From contig JAOPWA010000527.1 of assembly GCA_025965915.1 (NCBI GenBank), positions 1-38,003 of the forward strand: 38,003 bases of DNA, given 5' to 3'. Source of the stretch: Dactylosporangium sp. Lineage in GTDB: Bacteria > Actinomycetota > Actinomycetes > Mycobacteriales > Micromonosporaceae. A model generated the notes under the pieces. The model saw nothing but the letters and a program-made list of their open reading frames with translations, ran no database searches and had not been told where the DNA came from. The translations under genes were made by a program, and so were the position numbers. Below are positions 7,318 to 15,256 of this stretch, piece after piece (position 1 is the first letter of the stretch; every line of letters starts with the position of its first letter).

Positions 7318-8583
7318 ATGGGACCTTCCTGGCTCCCCAAGACGATCGACAGGTTCACCTCCCGTCTCCGCGTCGGCAAGCCGGTGCTCTACACCAGCGT
7401 GCTGGCGACGCTGCTCGCCATTGCGGCCGCGTTCTCGATACCCTCGCTCAGCATGGACAAACCTGCCGGTGAGAGGCCGTCCACGGATAGTGCCGCTGCC
7501 ATTCAGGCTCCGCTGCACGCCAAGGGCGGGAAGATCGTCGACGCGCGCGGCAAAGAGGTAGTGCTCACCGGTGTGAACTGGTTCGGTCTGGAGACCGGCA
7601 CCTTCGCCCCGCACGGCCTCTGGTCGCAGAACTGGCAGAAGATGCTCGACCAGATGGTCGGCCAGGGTTTCAACACCCTGCGGCTTCCCTACAGCAACGA
7701 GTTGTTCCTGCCGGCCAGCAAGCCGACCGGCGTCGACTACAAGCAGAACCCTGATCTCGAGAACCTGACCGGTCCGCAGATCATGGACAAGATCGTCAAC
7801 GGCGCGACGAACCGCGGCATGATGGTCATGCTCGACCGCCACCGCCCGGACCAGTACGGTCAGAGCCCGCTGTGGTACACCGACAAGGTCAGCGAGCAGA
7901 CCTGGATCAAGGACTGGACCGACCTGGCGGTCAAGTACAAGAACAACCCGCTGGTCATCGGTGCCGACCTGCACAACGAGCCGCACGCCCAGGCCACCTG
8001 GGGCGACGGCAAGCAGGAGACCGACTGGCGGCTGGCCGCCGAGCGCGCCGGTAACGCCATCCTCAAGGCCAACCCCAACTGGCTGATCGTCGTCGAGGGC
8101 ACCGAGAACTACCAGGGCCCGGGCGGTAAGGGCTACTGGTGGGGCGGCAACCTGCAGGGTGCCAAGGACAACCCGGTGCGGCTGTCCGACCCGTCGAAGC
8201 TGGTCTACTCGGCTCACGACTACAGCCCGAAGGTCTTCGGCCAGAACTGGTTCAGCGACCCGAACTTCCCGAAGAACATGCCGGCGCTGTGGGACTCGCA
8301 GTGGGGCCACCTCGTGAAGAGCGGCACCGCTCCGGTCATCCTCGGTGAGTTCGGTGGCCGGTCGGTCAGCGAGAAGGACTCCGAGGGTGTCTGGCAGCGC
8401 GCGCTGATCGACTACCTGAAGCAGAACAAGATCAGCTACACCTACTGGGCGTGGAACCCGAACTCGGGTGACACCGGCGGCATCGTCGGCGAGGACTGGA
8501 CCACGGTCAACAAGGACAAGATGGACCTGTTGAAGAGCTACCAGGGGCCGCTGGCTCCGAAGGCCGCCAACAACCCGGCTTGA
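7318..8583 (+). CDS. Secreted GH5 family endoglucanase (cellulase-like)
   Basis: A 421-residue glycoside hydrolase of family 5. The N-terminus has a basic stretch and a hydrophobic helix (about 22-44) that serves as signal peptide or membrane anchor, followed by a Ser/Thr/Ala linker to about 65. The catalytic domain shows VVLTGVNWFG (81-90), RLPYS (122-126), the acid/base E221 in HNEPHA and the nucleophile E344 in ILGEFGG, with the aromatic YTYWAWNP (374-381) near the end. No carbohydrate-binding module is present. The family hydrolyses beta-1,4-glucans or related beta-glycans. The ATG at 7318 is supported by AGGA 11 nt upstream and by where the leader peptide begins. Because it follows the GT2/GT39 cluster it may trim or release the polymer as BcsZ does in cellulose operons, although it may also serve ordinary cellulose degradation. 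Confidence 0.9.
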   Translation: MGPSWLPKTIDRFTSRLRVGKPVLYTSVLATLLAIAAAFSIPSLSMDKPAGERPSTDSAAAIQAPLHAKGGKIVDARGKEVVLTGVNWFGLETGTFAPHGLWSQNWQKMLDQMVGQGFNTLRLPYSNELFLPASKPTGVDYKQNPDLENLTGPQIMDKIVNGATNRGMMVMLDRHRPDQYGQSPLWYTDKVSEQTWIKDWTDLAVKYKNNPLVIGADLHNEPHAQATWGDGKQETDWRLAAERAGNAILKANPNWLIVVEGTENYQGPGGKGYWWGGNLQGAKDNPVRLSDPSKLVYSAHDYSPKVFGQNWFSDPNFPKNMPALWDSQWGHLVKSGTAPVILGEFGGRSVSEKDSEGVWQRALIDYLKQNKISYTYWAWNPNSGDTGGIVGEDWTTVNKDKMDLLKSYQGPLAPKAANNPA

Positions 8584-8595
8584 TTCCTCCCCCCG

Positions 8596-8632
8596 GACCC
8601 CTGGGGACCGCCACCGGCGGTCCCCAGGGGTC
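8596..8632 (+). terminator. Perfect 17-bp hairpin after the GH5 gene
   Basis: Arms 8596-8612 (GACCCCTGGGGACCGCC) and 8616-8632 are exact reverse complements separated by the 3-nt loop ACC. It starts 12 nt after the GH5 stop codon and lacks a U tract, as is usual for intrinsic terminators in high-GC actinomycetes. Confidence 0.8.
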
Positions 8633-8649
8633 ACCCTCTGAACAAGGAC

Positions 8650-8685
8650 GAGGCCTCCGGCGGCGAAATCGCTACCGGGGGCCTC
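8650..8685 (+). terminator. Second hairpin, 11-bp stem, between GH5 and DUF6131 genes
   Basis: GAGGCCTCCGG (8650-8660) pairs with CCGGGGGCCTC (8675-8685), with one G-U pair. It lies only 17 nt after the first hairpin. It could be a backup terminator, or part of the leader of the small gene that follows. Confidence 0.45.
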
Positions 8686-8776
8686 ATGCTGTCCGGACGG
8701 CCAGCGATTGAAGATCGGTGAGCTTGGGTATGAGGAGGCCACTGGCGCACCCCAACTCGAGACCCGGGAGTACACG

Positions 8777-8932
8777 ATGTTGATCTTAGGCATCATCCTT
8801 CTTCTGCTGGGCATATTTTTGAAGATCTCCATCTTGACGACCATCGGCGTGATCCTGCTCGTCATCGGCGCGGTTCTATTCGTCCTGGGATCGGTCGGGC
8901 GGCCGATCGGTGGCAGGCGCCATTATTGGTAG
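8777..8932 (+). CDS. DUF6131 family small membrane protein
   Basis: A 51-residue protein that is almost entirely two hydrophobic helices (about 1-17 and 21-42) with the short polar turn KISILTT between them and the tail GRPIGGRRHYW. The length, the two-helix layout and the terminal GGRRHYW are what I recall for DUF6131, a family confined mainly to actinobacteria with no known function. The ATG at 8777 has GGGAG 6 nt upstream; an in-frame ATG at 8708 would add a polar extension not seen in the family. It stands alone between hairpins and is probably its own transcription unit. Confidence 0.8.
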   Translation: MLILGIILLLLGIFLKISILTTIGVILLVIGAVLFVLGSVGRPIGGRRHYW

Positions 8933-8963
8933 CAGCAACGCCGGTCGTCGACCGGACGGTCGA

Positions 8964-8993
8964 ATCGCGCTCCGAGGGTTCTCGGGGCGCGAT
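8964..8993. terminator. 13-bp hairpin between convergent genes
   Basis: Positions 8964-8976 pair with 8981-8993 around the loop GGTT, with a single G-U pair. It separates the DUF6131 gene (+) from the membrane-protein gene at 9052-9579 (-), so it can act as a bidirectional terminator. Confidence 0.65.
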
Positions 8994-9051
8994 CCGACGT
9001 TTCATGACGGCATCGGTACCTGCTGCCCGTCGGCGATGTAACGGGACCCGG

Positions 9052-9579
9052 CTACCGGATACCTCGGCGCCCGTACCTGCGGTAAGCCAGATAGGCCAGG
9101 TAGGCGGCGAGTGGTAGCTCGACGATGAGGGCGGACACCAGACTCGCGACGGTGTCGGTGCCTCCGGAGGCGGTCATCACGTCGAACCAGGCGTCGCAGA
9201 CCAGAAGCGCCGCGGTGGCGAGAGCCGTGGCGGAGAACGCCTCGAGCCCCCGCCACGCCGACCATCCGACCGCGGCGAGGCTGAACAGCAGCAGGAAGTC
9301 GAACCCGATCCACGCCGCGTCCCAGTGGCCGGCGATGTAACGGGCGGGGAGCGTCTGCGCCTGGGCGAACATCCACCCGGCCAAGGCGGTGCACGCCGAG
9401 ACGACGCCGAGCGTGAACAATCTGCGCTGGTTGGGAGTGGGTCCGACGCCGGGCAGGCGCGCGAGCCGGCGCGCGAGCGCGCGACGCTCCTCCGCGCTCA
9501 ACAGGAGAAGTTGCTCGTCCGTGATGACTGGCCTGCCGGGCGTGGAAACACTGTCCGGTTTCGTCGCTACTGATGTCAC
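9052..9579 (-). CDS. Uncharacterised four-helix membrane protein
   Basis: A 175-residue protein that I do not recognise by name. Residues 1-50 are polar and include ITDEQLLLLSAEERRALARRL, a likely amphipathic helix. Four hydrophobic segments follow: about 53-72, 86-107, 113-133 and 142-163. The C-terminus is basic (RRYGRRGIR). The start is GTG at 9579-9577, with GAGGAGGA just upstream. It is transcribed away from the two-component pair at 9687-12019 but on the same strand and 107 nt downstream of it, so it could be a distal member of that operon. Layouts of this kind (cytosolic helical head plus four helices) are common among actinobacterial hypothetical membrane proteins. Confidence 0.75.
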   Translation of the reverse strand: MTSVATKPDSVSTPGRPVITDEQLLLLSAEERRALARRLARLPGVGPTPNQRRLFTLGVVSACTALAGWMFAQAQTLPARYIAGHWDAAWIGFDFLLLFSLAAVGWSAWRGLEAFSATALATAALLVCDAWFDVMTASGGTDTVASLVSALIVELPLAAYLAYLAYRRYGRRGIR

Positions 9580-9686
9580 TGTTCCTCCTCGGTCACCCCG
9601 GCAGGGTGGTGGCCGGCCAGCAGTTTTTCACTGCTAACAATCGGCCGGGAGGCTTCGAGTTGACCCAGAACGAGCTGTGAGTTCGA

Positions 9687-10385
9687 TCAGCGAATCACGC
9701 CGGTCGGCGCGGCGTTGGTGCGGAACCGGTAGCGGTGCTCGGGGCGCCCGGTGGTCCCGTACCGCAGGAGGACCTCGATGCTGCCCTGCTGGGCAAGCTG
9801 GGCCAGATAGCGCTGGGCGGTCGGCCGGCTGATGCCGAGCACGTTGGCGAGCTCGGTCGCGGAAATGTCCGGTTGGGCGGTGCGTACGGCGTCGCGGACG
9901 AGTCGCATGGTCGACGGGGAGAATCCCTTGCCGCTGGCCGGCGCGGTCCGCAGCAGCCCGTACAGGGTGTCCACGTCGTCCTGGTCGGCTTCGTCGTCGA
10001 GGGCTCCGAGTTGCTTGCGCATGTCCCGGTACGCGATGAGCCGCTCCGCGAGCCGGTTGAAGCCGAACGGTTTGACCAGGTAATGCACGGCGCCGAGCTG
10101 CATCGCGGTGCGGACGCTGCGGATGTCGCGCGCGGCGGTGATCACGATGATGTCCGGGTGTGGTCCGTCGATGTTGAGGATGCGCCGCATCAGCGCCAGC
10201 CCGTGCTCGTCGGGTAGGTACAGGTCGAGCAGGACGAGGTCGGGCGGGCTGGCGTGCAGGGTCTGCCAGGCGCCGGCCGCGGTGTGCGCGGTGCCGAGCG
10301 CCCGGAATCCGGTGACCCGCTCGACGTAGCCGGCGTGGATGGCGGCGACCCGGTAGTCGTCGTCGACGACGAGAGTGGAGATCAT
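9687..10385 (-). CDS. CitB/DcuR-type response regulator
   Basis: A 232-residue regulator. The receiver domain (1-120) has the acidic triplet DDD (8-10), the phosphoacceptor D54 in LVLLDLYLPDEHG, T83 in VITAARD and K105 in YLVKPFGFNRL. A linker with an acidic patch (DDEADQDDVD, about 130-139) leads to a C-terminal winged helix with ATELANVLGISRPTAQRYL (about 176-194) and a closing YRFR wing. This layout belongs to the CitB/DcuR subfamily, which usually controls uptake of small carboxylates. Its start overlaps the kinase stop by ATGA. The divergent ABC importer at 12227-15065 is the likely target. Confidence 0.9.
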   Translation of the reverse strand: MISTLVVDDDYRVAAIHAGYVERVTGFRALGTAHTAAGAWQTLHASPPDLVLLDLYLPDEHGLALMRRILNIDGPHPDIIVITAARDIRSVRTAMQLGAVHYLVKPFGFNRLAERLIAYRDMRKQLGALDDEADQDDVDTLYGLLRTAPASGKGFSPSTMRLVRDAVRTAQPDISATELANVLGISRPTAQRYLAQLAQQGSIEVLLRYGTTGRPEHRYRFRTNAAPTGVIR

Positions 10386-12019
10386 CCCAGGGCTCCTACG
10401 GGCTGGGTTCCGACTGGCCGCGGCCGGTCCGCCGCCGGTAGCACGACGGTGAACACCGCCCCCGGCCCTTCGGTGACGCTGATCTCACCGCCGAGGCGCT
10501 GCACGAGCCGGCGCACGAGCGCGAGGCCGAGCCCGCGGCGTAGCTCGCCGTGGGGTGTCTTGGTGGTGAAGCCGTCCTGGAAGATCTCATCGGCGGCCCC
10601 GGGTGGGATTCCCGCACCGGTGTCGGTGACGCATAGTCGGATACCCCGAGAGTCCTGCCGGATCTCGAGAACCACCCGCGCGGGCGGCGGTCCGGACGCG
10701 GCGGCGTCGATCGCGTTGTCGAGCAGGTTTCCGATCATGGTCAGCAGTGCCTGCCCCCTTCCCTGCGTGTCATCGAGCCAGGAGTCATCGGTGAGGACCA
10801 GTTCGACCCCCCGCTCGGCGGCGACGGTGGCCTTGGCGAGGAAGAGGCCAGCCACCAGGGGACTCGCGATACGCTCGCGCACCGACTCCAACAACATGCC
10901 CTGCGTACCTTCGGTGTCGGCGATGTAGTGCAGCGCCTCGTCGAGGTCGCCGAGCTCGAGCAGGCCGGTGAGCGTGTGCATGCGGTTGGAGAACTCGTGG
11001 CCCTGCGCGCGCAGCGCGTCGGTCAGTCCACGGACGTTGTCGAGCTCGCGCAGCAGGCCCTCCAGTTCGGTGCGGTCCCGGAGCGTGACAACCGCCCCGA
11101 GAACCTGGCCGCCCAGGTTCACCGGCATCCGGTTGACCTCCAGGCAGTGCTCGTCGGTGAGGACGATCTGACCGGCGCCGGCGACCTCGCCGGAGAGTAC
11201 GTCACGCAGCCTTCCCTCCGGTACGAGTTCGTCGATGCGACGACTCACCACGCCGGCGGGCAGTCGTAGCAGCCGGCGGGCCTCGTCGTTGACCAGGCTG
11301 ACCCGCCCGGTTCCGTCGAAGGTCACCACGCCCTCCCGGACGCCGTGCAGCATCGCCTCCCGTTCGGACAACAGCGAGGTGATCTCGTGCAGTTCCAGCC
11401 CGTAGGTGCTGCGTTTGAGGCGGCGCGCCAGCAGGTACGACGCGGCCACACCGACGGCGAGGGCGAGGGCGGCGAAGAGGGCGTACATGGGTAGCTGCCG
11501 CCCGAGTTGGCCGGTGACGTTCTTCTCGAGGAAGCCCACCGACACCTCGCCGACGACGGCGCCGGTCGGCCCGCGCAGCGGAGCCTTGCCGTTGGCCGAC
11601 GGTCCCAGGCTGCCCAAGTTGGTGCCGGTGTGGAAATTGCCGTCGAGGGCCACGACGGGCTCCTCGATCCGCTGCCCGACCAGCGCCTTGTTGCGGTGGG
11701 AGTGCCGGATGCCGTCACGGTCGATCACAACGACGTAGTCGGCGCCGGAGTCCTTGCGTACCTGTTCGGCGATGTTCTGGATGACATCCCCACCGCCGCC
11801 GTACTCCATCGCCTGCCGGATCGTCGGGATGCCCGCCACGGTCTTCGCGATGGCCAGGGCCTGCGCCCGGTACTCCAGGTCGAGCTGCTGTCGCTGCTCG
11901 TAGGTGAACAGAGCGAACCCGAGCAGCACGGTGACGATCAGGATCGTCAGATGGCTGGCCAGGATCTGGGTGGCCAGCTTTCTGCGTCGTACCTTCTCGC
12001 GCACTCGCGGAACTCCCAT
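10382..12019 (-). CDS. CitA/DcuS-type sensor histidine kinase
   Basis: A 545-residue kinase of the citrate/C4-dicarboxylate sensor family. TM1 spans about 18-38 and TM2 about 177-198. Between them is an extracytoplasmic PAS-like sensor domain containing VVVIDRDGIRHSHRN (97-111), the region that contacts carboxylates in CitA. A cytoplasmic PAS (about 220-320) precedes the H box QGHEFSNRMH (H341), then an HATPase with NLLDNAIDAA, DTGAGI and RRGLGLALVRR. ATG 12019 is chosen because an AGGTG lies 10 nt upstream; GTG 12031 is four codons earlier and also possible. Family knowledge says small organic acids; here the adjacent transporter is of the NMT1/THI5 type instead of a carboxylate carrier, so the ligand may differ. 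Confidence 0.9.
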   Translation of the reverse strand: MGVPRVREKVRRRKLATQILASHLTILIVTVLLGFALFTYEQRQQLDLEYRAQALAIAKTVAGIPTIRQAMEYGGGGDVIQNIAEQVRKDSGADYVVVIDRDGIRHSHRNKALVGQRIEEPVVALDGNFHTGTNLGSLGPSANGKAPLRGPTGAVVGEVSVGFLEKNVTGQLGRQLPMYALFAALALAVGVAASYLLARRLKRSTYGLELHEITSLLSEREAMLHGVREGVVTFDGTGRVSLVNDEARRLLRLPAGVVSRRIDELVPEGRLRDVLSGEVAGAGQIVLTDEHCLEVNRMPVNLGGQVLGAVVTLRDRTELEGLLRELDNVRGLTDALRAQGHEFSNRMHTLTGLLELGDLDEALHYIADTEGTQGMLLESVRERIASPLVAGLFLAKATVAAERGVELVLTDDSWLDDTQGRGQALLTMIGNLLDNAIDAAASGPPPARVVLEIRQDSRGIRLCVTDTGAGIPPGAADEIFQDGFTTKTPHGELRRGLGLALVRRLVQRLGGEISVTEGPGAVFTVVLPAADRPRPVGTQPVGALG

Positions 12020-12026
12020 CGACCGT

Positions 12027-12040
12027 TTCACCTACGTGAA
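12027..12040. promoter_or_regulatory. Palindrome TTCAC-N4-GTGAA at the start of the kinase gene
   Basis: TTCAC (12027-12031) and GTGAA (12036-12040) form an inverted repeat with a 4-nt centre, overlapping the translation start region of the kinase gene inside the 207-nt divergent control region. It could be an operator for autoregulation or simply chance; it would need more copies or footprint data. Confidence 0.3.
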
Positions 12041-12183
12041 CATCGCGTATCGGTAGTGTGCCCAACCCCCGTCGATCCGCGAAGTGTCGGACCGGTTAGC
12101 AGAACGCACAAAACAAAGAGAAACGAACGTTAGAAGTCCTTACCGACACAAGGCTTCATGGAAGTGACCGGCCTCATACGTTG

Positions 12184-12211
12184 TGCCGAATATCGAAACA
12201 ATGCCGAAACA
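12184..12211 (+). promoter_or_regulatory. Direct repeats in the leader of the ABC operon
   Basis: CGAAACA occurs at 12194-12200 and 12205-12211, exactly 11 nt apart, and TGCCGAA at 12184-12190 and 12202-12208. They end 5 nt before the GGGAG ribosome-binding site of the ATPase gene. Spacing of one helical turn suits a dimeric response regulator, but the sites lie late in the leader for an activator. Confidence 0.3.
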
Positions 12212-12226
12212 CGTCGGGAGCTGGCG

Positions 12227-13075
12227 ATGACCGAAGCGGTGCAACACATTCCGGGTCGAGAAACCCTGACCCCTTCCGCCACCGCCGGGATCGATCTGCG
12301 GCGGGCGACCAAGCGGTTCCGTACGCCGAACGGCGGCGTGTACACCGCGCTGCGCGACCTGGACCTCAGGGTCGCGCCGGGGGAGTTCTGTGCGGTCGTC
12401 GGGCCGACGGGCTGCGGTAAGTCCACCACCCTGTCGTTGATCTCCGGTCTTGAACGCGTCAGCGCCGGCGAGGTGCTCGTCGCTGGCCAGCCGGTCGACG
12501 GCATCACCGCGGGCACCGCGTTCATGTTCCAGACCGACGCCGTCTTCCCGTGGAAGTCGGTGCTGGCGAACGTCGCGGCGGGCCCGCTGTTTCGGGGCGT
12601 ACCGAAGAAGGAGGCGATCGCCAACGCCCGTGACTGGCTGCGCAGGGTAGGGCTGTCCGGGTTCGAGGACCGCCACCCGCACCAGCTCTCCGGTGGCATG
12701 CGCAAGCGGGTGGCGCTGGCCCAGAGTCTGATCAACGAACCGCGGATCCTGCTCATGGACGAACCATTCTCCGCCCTCGACGTGCAGACCCGGTCGATCA
12801 TGTCCGACGAGCTGCTCGCTCTCTGGGACCTCAGCCGCCCGACGGTCGTGTTCATCACCCACGACCTGGAAGAGGCGATCGCGCTCGCCGACAAGGTCGT
12901 CGTCATGACCGCCGGCCCCGGCACGATCAAGGCCACCTTCGACGTCGACCTGCCCAGGCCGCGCAAGGTGCAGGAGATCCGGTTCGAACCCCGGTTCGTC
13001 GAGCTCTACCACCAGATCTGGGAAACGCTGCGCGACGAGGTCCAGGTCGCCTATGCCCGCAGCACCGCCTCCTGA
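12227..13075 (+). CDS. ABC importer ATPase (nitrate/sulfonate/taurine class)
   Basis: A 282-residue ABC ATPase. It shows Walker A GPTGCGKST (59-67), the Q loop near MFQTDAVFPWKS (100-111), the signature LSGGMRKR (154-161), Walker B ILLMDEPFSALD (174-185) and the switch histidine in FITHDLEEA. The FPWKSV sequence after the Q loop is characteristic of the TauB/SsuB/NrtD group. ATG 12227 has GGGAG 6 nt upstream; an in-frame ATG at 12158 is not supported. It is first in a three-gene operon with a permease and a lipoprotein and diverges from the CitA/CitB-type pair. Confidence 0.92.
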   Translation: MTEAVQHIPGRETLTPSATAGIDLRRATKRFRTPNGGVYTALRDLDLRVAPGEFCAVVGPTGCGKSTTLSLISGLERVSAGEVLVAGQPVDGITAGTAFMFQTDAVFPWKSVLANVAAGPLFRGVPKKEAIANARDWLRRVGLSGFEDRHPHQLSGGMRKRVALAQSLINEPRILLMDEPFSALDVQTRSIMSDELLALWDLSRPTVVFITHDLEEAIALADKVVVMTAGPGTIKATFDVDLPRPRKVQEIRFEPRFVELYHQIWETLRDEVQVAYARSTAS

Positions 13076-13109
13076 CGCTCGAGTACCGCCCAAAGGAAGA
13101 AGCAGAGCC

Positions 13110-13988
13110 ATGTCTCAAACCACTACACCGGCGGCCACCGGGCAGGAGCGCGAGAGTGCCGTCCTCGTCGCCGATCCGGCGGTCCAGCGCCGCGCCAAGC
13201 GCGAGCGCATCGTCGTCAATGTTCTCCGGGTCGCCGTGTTCGTCGTGTTCGTCGGCGGCTGGGAGGTGCTGACCGACCTGAAGGTGCTCGACCCGTTCTT
13301 CTTCGGCCAGCCCAGCAGGGTCATCGTGCAGTTGCGGGACTGGATGGTCAACGGCACCGAGGCCGGGCCGCTCTGGACGCAGGTCGGCGTCACCCTCGAA
13401 GAGGCTCTGATCGGCTTCGCCATCGGCGTCGTCGGGGGCATCGTCTGCGGCATCGCCCTCGGGCGCATACCGATGCTGTCGAAGGTCTTCGGTCCGTACA
13501 TCAAGGTCATGAACTCGATCCCGCGCATCGTGCTCGGCTCGATCTTCATCGTCTGGCTCGGCCTGGGCCTGTCCTCCAAGGTCGCGCTCGCCGTGGTCCT
13601 GGTCTTCTTCGCGGTCTTCTTCAACGCCTTCCAGGGCGTGCGTGAGGTCGACCGCAACCTGATCGCCAACGCCCGGATTCTCGGCGCATCCGGCCGCCAG
13701 GTCACCACCCAGGTCGTGCTGCCGTCGGCGCTGACCTGGATCATCGCGAGCCTGCACGTCAGCTTCGGCTTCGCGCTCATCGGCGCGATCGTCGGGGAGT
13801 TCCTCGGCGCCCAGCAAGGCCTGGGACTGCTCATCTCGCAGGCCCAGGGCACGTTCAACCCCAACGCGGTCTTCGCCGCAATGGTCATCATCGCCGTCGT
13901 CGCGCTCGCCGCCGAGGGGCTCATCGCCCTGTTGGAGAGGGCCCTGCTGTCCTGGCGGCCACCGCAGCTGTCCGGTGCGGAGCTGTAA
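13110..13988 (+). CDS. ABC importer permease (nitrate/sulfonate/taurine class)
   Basis: A 292-residue permease with a polar N-terminal tail (1-35) and about six membrane helices. The binding-protein-dependent transport motif that docks the ATPase is visible as ANARILGASGRQVTTQVVLP. Internal hallmarks are NSIPRIVLGSIFIVWLGLG and IGAIVGEFLGAQQGLG, both usual in SsuC/TauC-like permeases. The start at ATG 13110 is preceded by AAAGGAAGA. It lies 34 nt after the ATPase gene and 30 nt before the lipoprotein gene, so one transcript is expected. Confidence 0.92.
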   Translation: MSQTTTPAATGQERESAVLVADPAVQRRAKRERIVVNVLRVAVFVVFVGGWEVLTDLKVLDPFFFGQPSRVIVQLRDWMVNGTEAGPLWTQVGVTLEEALIGFAIGVVGGIVCGIALGRIPMLSKVFGPYIKVMNSIPRIVLGSIFIVWLGLGLSSKVALAVVLVFFAVFFNAFQGVREVDRNLIANARILGASGRQVTTQVVLPSALTWIIASLHVSFGFALIGAIVGEFLGAQQGLGLLISQAQGTFNPNAVFAAMVIIAVVALAAEGLIALLERALLSWRPPQLSGAEL

Positions 13989-14018
13989 GAGTCCTTCACC
14001 CCCACATTGGAGAAGATC

Positions 14019-15065
14019 GTGACCCGAAAACTGGTAGTCGTAGGCGCGGCCGCGGCCGCGCTGGCCATCACTCTCAGCGCCTGCGGAGGTGCGGCCAAGA
14101 AGTCCACCGCGAGCGGGAACAATTCCGCCGCCGGTACCACCGTCAAGCTGATGGTCGGCGGCGTCAACAAGCAGATCTACCTGTCGGCCAAGCTCACCGA
14201 GCAGCTCGGCTACTTCACCGAGCAGGGACTCAAGGTCGAGCTGTCCGACGAGCCGGCCGGTGTGAACGCCGAGACCGCGATGCTGGCGGGTGAGGTGGAC
14301 GGCGTCGTCGGTTTCTACGACCACACCATCGACCTGCAGGGCAAGGGCAAGCAGGCCGAGTCGGTCGTGCAGTTGCAGCAGGCACCCGGTGAGGTGGAGC
14401 TGTGCCGCAGCGACGTCGCCGACGCCATCAAGTCGCCGGCCGATTGGAAGGGCCGCAAGCTCGGGGTAACCGGCCTCGGCTCGTCGACCAACTTCCTCAC
14501 GAAGTTCCTTGCCGTGCACAACGGGCTACAGCCAACCGACATCACCTCGGTGGCAGTCGAGGCCGGTCAGACGTTCATCGCCGCGATGCAGCACAAGCAG
14601 ATCGACTGCGGTATGACCACCGAGCCGACGATCTCGGCGCTGCTCAACACCGGACAGGCCAAGGTACTGGTGGACATGCGTACCCCGGAAGGCGCGAAGG
14701 CCGCGCTCGGCGGCACGTACCCCGCCGCGAGCCTGTACATGCAGACGGCGTGGGTGAACAGCCACAAGCCGACGGTGCAGAAGCTGGCCAACGCGTTCGT
14801 CAAGACCCAGAAGTGGATCGCAGCCCACAGCGCCGCGGAGATCACCGACAAGATGCCGGCCGAGTACTACGCCGGAGTCGGAAAGGACCAGTACATCAAG
14901 GCCCTCGATGCGGAGAAGGCGATGTACACCCCCGACGGCATGATGCCGGCGGACGGCCCGCAGACAGTGCTCAACGTCTTGAGCGCCTTCGACCCCAGCG
15001 TCAAGGGCCACACCATCGACCTGAGCAAGACGTACACCACGGAGTTCGCCAAGAACGCCTCCTGA
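14019..15065 (+). CDS. Substrate-binding lipoprotein, NMT1/THI5-like
   Basis: A 348-residue lipoprotein. The signal peptide ends in a TLSAC lipobox with the lipidated C22, followed by a Ser/Ala/Asn linker. The mature part has the periplasmic-binding-protein type 2 layout of the NMT1/THI5/SsuA group: TVKLMVGGVNKQIYLSAKLTEQLGYF near the start, LAGEVDGVVGFYDH, and the central WKGRKLGVTGLGSSTNF. Substrates in this group include sulfonates, nitrate, pyrimidine precursors of thiamine and aromatic acids; nothing here fixes which. GTG 14019 is the likely start because GGAG sits 6 nt upstream and the signal peptide begins there; TTG 14007 is the alternative. A strong hairpin follows at 15116. Confidence 0.9.
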   Translation: MTRKLVVVGAAAAALAITLSACGGAAKKSTASGNNSAAGTTVKLMVGGVNKQIYLSAKLTEQLGYFTEQGLKVELSDEPAGVNAETAMLAGEVDGVVGFYDHTIDLQGKGKQAESVVQLQQAPGEVELCRSDVADAIKSPADWKGRKLGVTGLGSSTNFLTKFLAVHNGLQPTDITSVAVEAGQTFIAAMQHKQIDCGMTTEPTISALLNTGQAKVLVDMRTPEGAKAALGGTYPAASLYMQTAWVNSHKPTVQKLANAFVKTQKWIAAHSAAEITDKMPAEYYAGVGKDQYIKALDAEKAMYTPDGMMPADGPQTVLNVLSAFDPSVKGHTIDLSKTYTTEFAKNAS

Positions 15066-15115
15066 GACCGCGATATGCGCGCAACCGATATGCCCCCGAT
15101 CGGATACGCGCGCAA

Positions 15116-15151
15116 TGGCGCCGGGTCGGTTTCGTTGCCGATCCGGCGCCA
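15116..15151 (+). terminator. Hairpin terminator after the ABC operon
   Basis: A 14-bp stem with one G-U pair (15116-15129 with 15138-15151) and the 8-nt loop TTTCGTTG begins 50 nt after the lipoprotein stop. It separates the importer operon from the GGDEF-EAL gene. Confidence 0.7.
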
Positions 15152-15256
15152 CTGCGATTCGTCCGACCGATGAATGTCAATTCACGCGGGCAGCCGGTAC
15201 GGTAATGGCCTCGTGGGGATCGGGCTTACCGCACGGATGGCGGAAACGAATTGCTG

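Noticed and set aside
7108-8865. 585-residue minus-strand open frame over the GH5 gene
   Set aside because: No domain, biased composition, and the opposite strand has intact GH5 catalytic motifs.
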